DNA of 64,000 bases from the NCBI GenBank assembly GCA_959347315.1, contig OY365811.1, positions 36,477,206 to 36,541,205 of the forward strand. The letters run 5' to 3'. The notes beneath the pieces are model-generated. The model was not told the origin of the DNA. It did not search any database and worked only from the letters and a program-made list of their open reading frames with translations. This DNA comes from Bimastos eiseni (taxonomy: Eukaryota > Annelida > Clitellata > Crassiclitellata > Lumbricidae). Shown one piece after another: positions 35,501-45,600 of the stretch. Each line of letters starts with the position of its first letter. The first letter of the stretch is position 1. The position numbers were made by a program, and so were the translations under genes.

Positions 35501-37770
35501 TGCAGCAAAGTTTCACATTTATCCTTCATAAAATTTTAAAAATTACTATTTGTAACAAAAATATACATTTTATTCTTTGAAGAGTAGCCAATGAGTATTC
35601 AACTAAACGAACAGTACAAGATCAGGCAAAACTGCCGACACCACAGCTCTAAAGCCGTTTCTGCTCTGAACACATGGTGCTTCTCCGGCTAAACTTTGAG
35701 CCAATCATCCAGGTTAAGATTTTTGCATAGATCTAAAAACTGACAGAGTCCATGACCCTGACCTTAACCAACCCTGACTACACCAAGCCTGACTCTAACT
35801 GAACCTCATGAGTGACAGTTGATCGGCAAAAAAGAATTTAAACAATGTGCATATGTAGAGATCTTCGGCAGCGCAGATGGTGGCGAATAAGCGTGCAGTT
35901 TCTGTGTTGTTTTTATAGAAAAGATACCAATTAATGAAACTTTTACTTCTGCAGCTGGACGCTTCTAAGTATTTTTGCGAAATAAATCTTCTGCGGTCGA
36001 ATTTAAATGCGAAAATGTTACTTCTACTGAAACTTCATGCTCAGAATGCACAAAAAACTTCTGCAGCCAAAAGGGTAAAAGTGAAGACTAGAAGCCTGTG
36101 TATGTAAACAATATGGCTGCCCCTGAGTTGGATGAAAATAGAGCACACCTAACGACACAACCAAATGCATCATGTAAGTAAGTACTAAAGACGCCCAATA
36201 TTTAAACAACAACTAAAAGAAACAATCATCATAGCGCATAATTATTTAATTTAAAGAGACAATTGGCATATTGCAACATTATGTCGGGTGAGAATTATCT
36301 AGGTGTATCATCAAAATAGAATTTTTTTAGAAAAACGAGTTTGAAGAGTTAGGCAGAAAAGCGTCGCGTGAGAATTATCTTGGCGTATAGCCAAAATAGA
36401 CACTGCTATACCATGCAAACTCCAAACAACTCTGGAGGTACAATAAACGTGTCTGGAGATAAGACAGTTTTTGATGAATATCGTTAAAACGACATGTTGC
36501 ATCTCTTAGTTGTTTAAAATGAAGAAAGAAAACATATTACTCGCTACATATCAACTTTAAACGCATTTTCAAAAAAATTGGAGGTACGACAAGATAATTC
36601 TCACACGACAATTAGGCGCCAAACCACACTTCCGATAGCCCGATGAACAGCGGATATAGTCATTTCCCAGTGTGCTAACTAGTGTGAGCTCAACGAGTGA
36701 GTACATTGATTTCTTAGTAGGCCTACATTTCTTGAAAGACTTAAGTCTAATTAGCAACTTCGATGTCGCGTAAGACGATCGTCAACACAAATGAGACACT
36801 GAGTCCGGCAGAAGTTCACTCGCAATGATGACTGTTACTTTTAATTATTTTTTAATGTCAGTCATCTTAATTACTTACTTACCTACTTGATGCACTTGGT
36901 TGTGTTGTTAGGTGGATTTTATTTTCAGCCAATTTGGGGTCGGATATATTGTTTACATACACAGGCTTTTAGTCTTCATTTTACCGCCAAAATTTGTTCG
37001 AGTATGTCTAAAAACGACACTAACCCAATCCCTGACCCTAAACGACCCATAACCTGACTCTAATTGACCCTTACGATGCTTAAATTGGCCGTAAACGACA
37101 TTTACAGCGCATATTACAAATTTATGTGTTTGTAGCAAAGGTTGTGCATGCGCAGAGGTCTTCATGCTCTAAATTTTGCACGTGTTCGGCCGTAGAAGTA
37201 ACATTTTCGCTTTTACTGCGGCCGAACTTTTGGCTATAGAAGATTTGTCCCGCAAAAATACTCATAAGCCTCCACCCACAGAAGAAAAAGTATCGTTGAT
37301 TGGTATCCTTCCTATAAAAACAACACAATTGAGAGCAAAGGTCCAATGTGTCATAAATTTTTAAGGCTATGCGAGTCTTCTGTGATGTTTGTAATTGATA
37401 ATGCACATCAGAATCACGTTTTCAAAGCCTGATTTAACTATCTGCATGGCCCCCGCTGAGATCCCTACCCCATTTTCCTCATGAGCCTACGTCAATCTGG
37501 TCCGCTTGAAAATATTGCTACTGGCCCGCCATCACAAAAACATTTGGTACATCTGCTATAAAGCCATCTGAAGTCTTCATACAGCTTACCTTTCCGGGCC
37601 ATGGTGGGTATCCCTTCATCTTGGCCCTGAAAAAAGAAACAAAAATTCATTGAATACCAGCATCATAACCGCAAGCAAACTTATCTAATAACAAATACTA
37701 AAACATTATTAACCGATTTTAAATTGAAGTATTACCAAACAAGATCTCCGATTTTAAATTCTCCGGCCAT
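23566..37770 (-). CDS. GLYR1: GLYR1 / NPAC homologue (PWWP domain plus beta-hydroxyacid dehydrogenase fold), complete
   Basis: Fourteen coding exons, 5' to 3': 37770-37736, 37626-37590, 35089-35007, 33955-33817, 32743-32651, 32292-32248, 30951-30727, 29931-29734, 29189-29079, 28197-28096, 27094-26932, 25800-25621, 24796-24669, 23640-23566. Every boundary is GT-AG and every phase joins; the total is 1614 bp = 537 residues plus stop (human about 553). Residues 1-98 are a PWWP domain ([30 protein letters not shown]). Residues 99-250 are a Lys/Ser/Pro-rich linker in which I see no AT-hook GRP core. From 252 comes the Rossmann domain with GLGIMG (257-262), then [26 protein letters not shown] and a C-terminal helical part with KDLRLAI. 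In the family, PWWP reads H3K36me3 chromatin and the dehydrogenase part forms a tetramer that assists LSD2/KDM1B and Pol II passage. Odd point: residue 420 is Lys (see findings). Confidence 0.96.
24451..24643 (+). repeat. tRNA-derived SINE in a GLYR1 intron
   Basis: The head is tRNA-like: gtggtcgattggttagagcg (A-box region) and gtgcgggttcgaccctcg (B box). The body follows (cttgagcaagtccttcaccc; tgtgtgcacttctgaggtaa), and the end is a ttgtattgtatttta tail. It ends only about 25 bp before GLYR1 exon 13. It is not a functional tRNA gene: the acceptor stem does not close and no 3' half follows. Confidence 0.8.
25850..26035 (-). repeat. tRNA-derived SINE, second copy of the same family
   Basis: On the minus strand it reads gtccgattggttagaatgat, then gtgtgggttcaacc (B box), agcaagtccttt, tgtgtgcacttctcagcaaa and a ttgtattgttttat tail. 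These blocks are in the same order as in the copy at 24451-24643. It lies about 50 bp upstream of GLYR1 exon 12. Confidence 0.75.
26281..26570. repeat. Minisatellite of aaataggacaatgaac units
   Basis: About 290 bp of 15-17-bp units (aaataggacaatgaac, aaataggacaatggga) with small variants, in a GLYR1 intron. The minus strand reads through as Cys/Pro/Leu-rich peptides, an effect of the repeat. Units are adjacent, without spacers, so it is not CRISPR-like. Confidence 0.95.
28583..28912. mobile_element. 314-bp non-autonomous hAT element with perfect 8-bp duplication
   Basis: Element 28591-28904, flanked on both sides by ctttagaa (28583-28590 and 28905-28912). Ends: cagcgtttcccaatc at left and gcttaggaaacgcta at right, inverted over the gcgtttcc core. 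The subterminal words tggaaccctttt and ggaaccctaggggttccgcg are also related by inversion. No coding capacity. It sits in the GLYR1 intron between exons 9 and 10. Confidence 0.9.
30079..30225. mobile_element. cagaggcggcgatc MITE, copy B (147 bp)
   Basis: Left end caggggcggcgatctcaagg; right end aaacgagatcgtcgcctctg, inverted. The core contains ttacagagaggggtcatgtt, tttgtccccctcccacattt and ctcattgggtgttccctcac, as in copies D and E. The flanks ctgacctt and ttggtctt agree at only 5 of 8 positions, so any target duplication is decayed. It lies in the GLYR1 intron between exons 7 and 8, minus the exons themselves. Confidence 0.85.
31562..32093. mobile_element. 516-bp hAT-type element with tagggcataaccg ends
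   Basis: Element 31570-32085. Inverted ends tagggcataaccg / cggttatgccctaatg, with 8-bp flanks atgtatac (31562-31569) and atgtatcc (32086-32093), 7 of 8 matching. It carries cattcgcctcggc and aagtattcgcc words and no ORF. A relative in opposite orientation is at 33208-33678. Confidence 0.8.
33100..33190 (+). repeat. Possible tRNA-like SINE head
   Basis: agtagctcagcagctagtta followed by gaccagggccgtattcctag resembles A-box and degenerate B-box regions of a tRNA-derived SINE. The hAT-type element at 33208 is inserted just downstream, which may have cut it. Weak evidence; no second copy of exactly this type was found. Confidence 0.35.
33200..33686. mobile_element. 471-bp hAT-type element, inverted relative of the 31570 copy
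   Basis: Element 33208-33678 with ends tagggcccaaccggg and ccggtcggtccctaca, flanked by cactcaaa (33200-33207) and cacacaaa (33679-33686), 7 of 8 matching. Internal words (ccgggtaccaaatccgagta; ccaaggcgaataattccgaa; tcagccgaggcaaatgtctg) are the reverse complement of those in the 31570-32085 element. Both are in GLYR1 introns. Confidence 0.8.
35905..37326. repeat. Large inverted repeat (fold-back) in the GLYR1 intron between exons 2 and 3
   Basis: The left arm (about 35905-36185) and the right arm (about 36876-37326) are reverse complements over many blocks: tgttgtttttatagaaaaga against tcctataaaaacaacaca; gaagcctgtgtatgtaaaca against tgtttacatacacaggctt; accaaatgcatcatgtaagt against cttgatgcacttggt. 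The right arm is longer because of inserted sequence near 37010-37120. A third partial copy lies at 35281-35370 in the same orientation as the left arm. The 690-bp centre holds two direct copies of gtgagaattatct (36290, 36368) and one inverted copy (about 36589). Confidence 0.75.
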
Positions 37771-39664
37771 CTTGCTTTCTTTGAATTGTGTCACGTGACC
37801 ACAGCGCGTTGATGGCAGCATAGACTTTAATAATTATTATTATACATAAAAATTAAATTGGTTCTAAAATTATGCCTATGCATTGATGATTGATGAATTT
37901 TGTCGAAGCAAAGATTTTTAATAATAATTCATAAACACCAGGAGATCTGCACAAATAGATTTATAGCCACGATTGATGTGGTAGCCATTAGCATTTAAAC
38001 AGCAGAATGAAAAGGCGCATAATAGGCATAGATCAAATCAGCAGAATCATAGCACCTTGAGCAAAAGGTTTGGAAGAGCGATATATGGACCTAATCTGGA
38101 CCTAAGCCGCCTAATAGACGGGATTATAGGCCTATTGGTCTCGGACCAAATGCTGAAGATTTGCGGATAAAGACCGGCAGCTTATCCCATTCAGTTTTAG
38201 GCAAAATTTAATGCCGTGATCGATGCGTACCACGGAATCATTATGCTTGGACAAGATGGGCTTGTATCGGAGAAATAGGCCTATAGGTATTTAGGCCTAA
38301 CAATGTCTCATTGCATTATCAAAATATAGGCCTTAATCAATCTTTCTCCCGTGAGTGTGACGTAATTATTGTATATCAGCATGGAGATGAATAGCTTAGG
38401 ATAGGGCTATCGTGTTTAGATGCAGTATATGTGACCAGTGTTAGGGGATTCAAGTACAAACAGAATAAACAAAGAATGGCGCCGTGAGAGACACCAAAAC
38501 TAGAATGTTGAGGTAGCCTACTTGAAAGAATTTGCAACACAGCGCATTGAATGATAAATGATTTAACGATTTGTCAATAAAATTTTAGTACAAAGAAGGC
38601 CAGAGATCGTAAAACCAAATAGCAATGTGAGAACTTTAAGAAGAATGGAATGACTAGCTTAATACAGTCAAAATCCGAGCAGAAATGCAGTAAAAGGGAA
38701 AAAGAGACAAAGCCAGGATCAAATGCAGAATTGAGACGCGTAGGCCTACTTACAGGTAGGCCTATACAAATCGTAACGAGCAGGCTCCAGAATGCGTATA
38801 GATAGGCCTACGGCAGCTATTGTCTTAAAAACGAGAATATGTGGGTATGGATACGATTAGGCCTATGGGTAAAACAGATGAATGGCCTACAGAATATATT
38901 AACTTAGGCCTATAACATTGTAATCATACTCGGCTAATGTCTTCAAACAGATAATCCTTAATTTGGCATTAATTTGATTGTCACTGAAACAAAATAATGT
39001 GTAAGCCTAAAGGTAGGCATATATAATATATAGGCTATAGTTCGTGAAAATGATTTGTTATTAATTTGTTAATGTGGTGTAGCCCACTAACAGTGCTTAT
39101 TGTTGCGATTGGGTGTATAGAGGCTATAAAAGTCAGCCGCTATATAATCATATTCATGCAGGTGCGGCCTTGACCTTCTGGCTTTTGTACAACGTCGCTA
39201 AAAATAGCACTTTGATAGCAGACTGTATTCAGAAAACGCAGACGGACTTGATATTATTATATGAGACTTTAGACTGTGCATTGGTAGTTGCTGTTTTGTG
39301 ACCGGGGAAAAATCCTTCCCCATAAGCCATGATCATGATGCCAGTCTGACATGCTGTCGTATTGATTTACGTTGGTGACGCTGTTTTTCGATCTTTATTT
39401 TCTCGCAGCTGCTATACGGCAGCTACGAATGCGTAGAACGATAGAACCACAGCCATTCCAACGATTGGAATCGTCTGCTAGGACACTTTGAGGGTCAGGG
39501 TTACGGAGCATGCGCGTCAGCTGTGTATGGCGCGTCGTTCATCTCGAAATGACGCCGTATTTATTAAACCGACAAGTAATGGGCATACAGGGCAGCTGAA
39601 AAGGAATCGAACGCCGGTTTGCTGTACGATAATTATTATAAGTACAGAAATTCGTCTAAGAATT
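37771..39664. promoter_or_regulatory. Shared divergent promoter interval of GLYR1 and ubinuclein
   Basis: The GLYR1 start (minus) at 37770 and the most likely ubinuclein start (plus) at 39665 face away from each other across 1.89 kb with no gene between. The interval includes an old repeat-like stretch (about 38140-38760), many aggcctat words, and a GC-richer part near 39400-39664. I see no TATA box placed convincingly for either gene. Regulatory role is inferred from geometry only. Confidence 0.5.
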
Positions 39665-42600
39665 ATGATGACGCATTCGAATGGAGTTGAAGATAACGAC
39701 TTTGGTGGCGCATTGCCAACAGCAACACACACGAGGCGTTTTACACTGCGTCTATCAGACCACTCGACGCGGGATTCCTTCGACGAATTTTCCTATATCG
39801 AATTACTGAATAGCGAATTGGTAAGCATATGCGTCAAAAAACAAGCTACGATAATATGCAAACGATGAAACAGCCGATTTATAGGCCCTGCCTTTATAGG
39901 TGCGGCGCAGTGCTGTTTGAACGAAATGCAGAGACCTCCCTGGTCGAGCTGCGAAAGGCGGGGGTGGCCCGCTCGCCGGAAGAGTAATATATACGCGGAG
40001 TTTCATGCAAAACGCGTTCATGCCGCGAGAAATACGCCGTCACATCGGGTTTGGATTTGCATTTTTACGTCAGAGCAACGCAATGGTTGAGCTCATTTGG
40101 GAGCGGGGAGTGGCTTGTTTATAAGTGCATTCAAGTGCTTATAGTTAGAGATGCGTAAAATCACACCGCGTGATATGCTTTAGGATATTACAAAATCTTA
40201 ATTTCGATAGCGTCAGGATTCAGCTTGCCCACATGTACGTCGGCTGCTTGCACCCGGATGTCGGTGTCACTGCGCATGCTCGGTGCATTGGATGAGGAGG
40301 GCGGAGCTTGACATCGGTCTTTCGATTGAGAACGCAGATGTGGTATTCTGGCCACCTCGGTGTATAATTTGCTTCGTTTGGAGCAGACGATGATGCTGTG
40401 TGTGTTGTCCACTTTTCAAAAGCGAAGATGTGTTTGCCATCGCCATTTTGGACCGATCCACTATTCACAAGGGGCGATGAGTTTTTTGCAAAGTCCGCGG
40501 GAGAATATAATAACTCGTTTGAGTGCAATAATTCACGTTTCAATTTAAATATTGTCTAAAGCTTATGTTAAAAGCATGGTTACAAGTCAGCACTTGCATG
40601 TTGAAGGAATACTGATCATTGCGTCCAAAATAAGCAGGCGAGGAAGCCAATCAGCAATTAAGTAGTGCATGATTATTGGAGATGTTGTGAGAATTAAAAG
40701 CACAGACTTGACATTTGATTGGTGCTTTGATTGAGTTTTTCCTTATAAGAATATTCGTCCATAATCTTTAGGCTTATTATGAGCGACCTGTACGAGGTAA
40801 AGGCCCGGATGTGAAATGCTTTCGCGTCGCCGACAGTGACATCTGCCGTTTTCAGAGTAGAGAGTGACAGAGGACAAACTTTTCTACAAACCCACTCCGT
40901 TTCCGTGGGTTGTCCTCATCCCACCCCCACCCCCATCGGGCCATCTTATAGAGATGTCCCCAGCACCACCAGGTCTGTCACCGTCCCCATTTCCATTCCA
41001 ACGAAGCAAAGAACAAAAAGTTAAAAATGCTCATCTGGGTTAAACAGTTCTGTTTAAGTCTTTAAATATATGCTAATTTAACTGAGGTTGCAAACATGTC
41101 TAATATGCATGGATTTCAATTTTATATCACGATGAATTAGAAGACAACTGGGTAGTTCATTGCAACAGTGGCTAAAGTTATTTTACCGTTTGGCCTAATT
41201 ACCGCGATTGTATTTCCACCTTCACTGTATACAATACTTCAGGCATTGCTACCATCCTACGGTATTATCTGGGACTAAAAAATCCATATTAGTCCCAGGT
41301 ATTGTCGCCTCTTCTGACACCATGATATCGGTTTACCGCTTTCCTCATTAGTACCATTAAGTACGGTGTCTTCGAAGCAGGGTTTTTCAAGTAGGCCTGT
41401 AGGCCTAGGCATAAAAATTGAGTTTCACAAAGACGATTGCATATAAATTACTTATTGGGACAAATCTGCAGTGTAAACTAGAGGGTTTATAGGTAATATT
41501 TCTGGCAATTAATTAGGCCTAAATTTAATTTAATTTATGTTGGTAATGAGCACTTTAAATGCCACATTATGCATTTTCAGCATGAAGGTCTCTCTTCCTT
41601 TACACCAAACAGATGGCGTGGAGATTTCTACTTGAATGCTGGTACCCTTGACATTCATGTGTCAGAGAACCGGTATGTCGATGAAGAAACTTCTCTCAGA
41701 AAAAAACAAAAACTGGTAAACTTACCATTGTATGAGAATTTATTTATTATTTAAGATATGAAATGAATTTCTAGAGTTCCAACCTCTTTGCAAGCCCTGC
41801 ACAGTAGTGATATAATATTGACCTTAATAATTAATTTAAATAATTAAAATTATAAATGAATTTAAAATGTAATAATTGTAATTATTTTTAAAATTTAATC
41901 GTAAGAGTTATTTTTACTAAAAGGATCAAGTCTGGAAGCATGATTTGAATTGTTAAATTTGAACGGGGGTGGGGGTGGTGGTTAATAGAGGTTCACATGT
42001 CCAAATGTCCTGACCTGAAACAGGTATATGGGCCATATTGTAGAGGGTAACTGTGGGTTTGGTGCACACACCTAATTCTTAGCTGTGTTTAAAAGATACA
42101 TAGAGCCACTGAAAGCTGATCTCGGAAGTTTGCTTGACCCCCAAGGTTATATTTGAGAATTAACTGGCGGGGTTGAAAAATGAACTGGGGGGTTGAACCC
42201 TCCCAACCCTAATCCCGATCATTCAGTCACTGTCTAGAGGGTTTATAAAACTATTTCATTTGCCATTTTGCAGTTGTGCCCTGTGGCACATTGGCCCCTC
42301 TGGTATTTATTGTCTGCCAATACACATGCTCTAAATATGCAATCTGGTTATTTTAATTCAGGCATTATGTGCTTTAAAAGTCAGTTTGAAACGAAACAAT
42401 CTATGGAAAACAGCCAAATCTGCTGAAATGAAAGGACTTGTAGTTTTCTGGCATTGTGGCTAGTCTTTACAGCTGTCTGGCTACTCAAGCGTACCATAGA
42501 AAGCATTAGTTTATGATGATGATGATGATTATTATTATTATTATTTTTATTATTATTATTATTTTTACCCTAGGTAAATACTGACCCCTGATTATTATTA

Positions 42601-45600
42601 TTATTGCTATTATTATGATTATTATTATTATTATTATTACTACTACTACTACTACTACACTACTTCTTCCAGGCCTAATGCTATTACTTCAACTACCCCC
42701 TCCATTATTACTACTACTGTGCCTACCACTGCTTACTACTAATGCTATTTTTTAATTTATTGTTATATTTGTTATTTTGTTATTAGCTATAATTAGTGGT
42801 TTAGTAGCAGTAGTAGTATTCTGCTATTTGCAATTCTGCATACATGTATACATCTAACGACTATGGATGAATTAATAATAATAGTTCACAGCATATACTC
42901 AATGTTATTGCTGGAACCTGTGCTTTATATTTTGCAAGGCAAGTGTTTATCCATTTGAAATTGAGCCGTACTGATGTAATGTTGCTTTTAGGTGATTCGG
43001 TGTTTGAGTCAGGACTCTCAGGAGATTTTCCATCCTACTGAAACTGCAAGCGTTTTCCCCAGTATGATCACCAAACAAGAGGGTATACTGGCAGGAGAAA
43101 TTGCTGCTTCAAATCTATTTGGAAGTGTTTCATCTTCCTTTGTCGCTGGTACAGCTTTGCAATGTTACAGTGGTGCTAAACATTTGCTTCCAACGGCGAC
43201 CGACAGGCACAGCGCTGAGACGAAACGGAACGGAGGCAGTTGTCCGACTGAAAATCACACGTCAGGATTCGGGCACCTCTCCGCTGCTCCGGAGGGCCTC
43301 CCCCCTCGCCCAATCTGTCCACCATTCTCTCCAGATAACCTTCCGCATCAGCTTTTCGATGTGATTAGCCAGATTAAACAGGTAGAGTGTCCTTTGACAT
43401 TTCAACGAATCTAATCAATTCTATGTTGCTGTCGTTGAATGACAGGGTACAAGTTACTGGTAATGCTTGTTTGTTGATTTTAAATTTTAAAGAATATATT
43501 ATTATTATTTTATCTTGTTACTATTATTTTTTTCTTTGCCGGAGGTATTAGTAATCCCTCAGGCGATCCAAACAATATCCGGAATGTTTGATTAGTTTAA
43601 AAAAGGCTGATTTTAATGAGCACTGACTTTTTGTGACCTATTTTTTTGTTTAGGCAATTGGCTCATCAGAATTCATTCCTAGGATGCAGTGTGGGCGCCT
43701 AAGATTCACCAAAGAAATCAACCAGCTTCTTGTGCAGTTAAGTAAAGGCACTTTCAACTGAAGGTTATCCAACAGATTGCTGATAAGATGGAGCAATAAG
43801 ATTAGACAACTGATTGCTTACTTGCGTACTTACTTACTTGCTTACTTACTTACTAACTCACTCACTAACTCAATCAATCACTCACTCAGTTACTTACTTA
43901 CTTACTCGCTTATATACTTTGAAACCATCCATGACTGCAATATATCTGCCAGTATCTTATTGGCTACACCAATGGGCTTTGTCTGTGTGACATTATCTTC
44001 TTCTATCTGACATTCCAAATCTAACTTGCATTGCTTAATTTCTAAATTTCTAAGTACAACTTGTTGCTGCTTACTACATTGTTGCATGGATTCTGAAATG
44101 ACACAGTCCGGGATATTGTTTCCTAATTCATTCACCTATAATGAATCATATGCATTATATCAATGAGCAATCTCTCAGTTTGACTGCCAACGACCATATT
44201 ATAATTAGTATCTAGTGTAAGTACACTGATGGACTGCAGTATGAACACAGCTTAGAATCATTGTATTATCTTCAGTTGAATACAATTAAGTAAGCACAGG
44301 TAATAGTAATATCTTTTTGTTGATCTTTTTCAGAGTGGAGAACCTGAGTCAATCTGTGACATCCCTATCCCGAGATATGGTCTTCCACCACCTCGCCTCT
44401 CTTCTGTCCTGTGAACAAGAATTTCTGTCCAAGAGAGCAAAAAAACTCTGCCTTGCCCAGAATGGTGACGCCCTTAAGGACCCCATCAGTCAACTTAAAG
44501 AAGGTGTTTGTTTATATTGTATAAGCTTATATATATAATACTAGCCTTACAGACCGGCTTTGCCAGGGTTTGAAATTTTAAAAATCATTTATAATGCTGT
44601 CATTGCTTAATTTCAGGCCCAGTCCGGCTCCTAAAAGTTGCTGGATCTCTGGGCATTTTTCCCTGCCCTCCTCTCGGCGGGGCTGATAATAATTTATTTT
44701 ATTTAGGTATTATTTAATATTCTTATTGATGTATTCTGGATTAAATCCTTTATCTCTAGACTCTCATTAGTATCCCCTTACAATGACCTTTCTACCTTTT
44801 GTATACTGTTAAAGTCATTTCTTCTTAGCCGTGGCTGTGATGGGAGCACCTATGAGTAGTTTTGCTGGAAGAGGTGCTATATAAATTCTCGAAATCTAAG
44901 AAATTATAGTATTGGATCTCATTTGTATTATAGAAATTCAGAATATCATGCCATCGTTGATTGAAAGGCATAATGAGGAAATCTTGGCGGCTGAGAGGCT
45001 TCTAATGCTGCAGCTGGAGAATAAGGAATGTTCTGCATCAACGATTACATGTGACGGTCGAGCGGACGAGGAAATTCAGGATTTCGGGGAGGAAAGAATG
45101 AAGCGTATCACATTTCCACGAAAGAAATTCAGATGGAACCAGGCAATCAGGTTGAATGACTACAGTCATCAAGTTATGATCTCAAATCTTATCTAATTGA
45201 ATCTATTCTAGTAGGGAAGAAGGTGAAGACTTGAGCTTGCAATGAGGCTGTCATGGGTATGTAGTGTTTGTGTTTGTTTGTTTATAATGTTTGTGTTTGT
45301 TTGTCTGTTTGTTTCCAATACTGGATCACCCAGTGTGTGTGTGTGTGCACGTATGTATGAGTGTGTGTGTGTGTCTGAACTTTGAATGGAGTGCAACATC
45401 AAATGTAGTTGTATTGTATTGTGTTATATATAAAGTCTTACATCATGTTGCATCTTCTGTTGTAGGTTGCGACTGTGTGAGGTGGTTCAGCTGAAGATGC
45501 AGCAGTTCAAGGCATCAAAGATCCAGTCACAGACCGCCGAGGAATACCTCAAGGCCTTCCTCGATGCCGAGATCAAACCGCTCTGGCCACGCGGCTGGAT

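Noticed and set aside
40220..40543. Minus-strand open frame of 107 codons as a gene
   Set aside because: No recognisable domain, and it lies in the first ubinuclein intron opposite to the gene; likely chance in a slightly GC-rich patch.
44334..44335. Acceptor directly after cag at 44333 for ubinuclein exon 5
   Set aside because: It would put the frame into an early stop (K-W-R-T-stop). Using the next AG (exon start 44336) restores the phase and the conserved reading frame.
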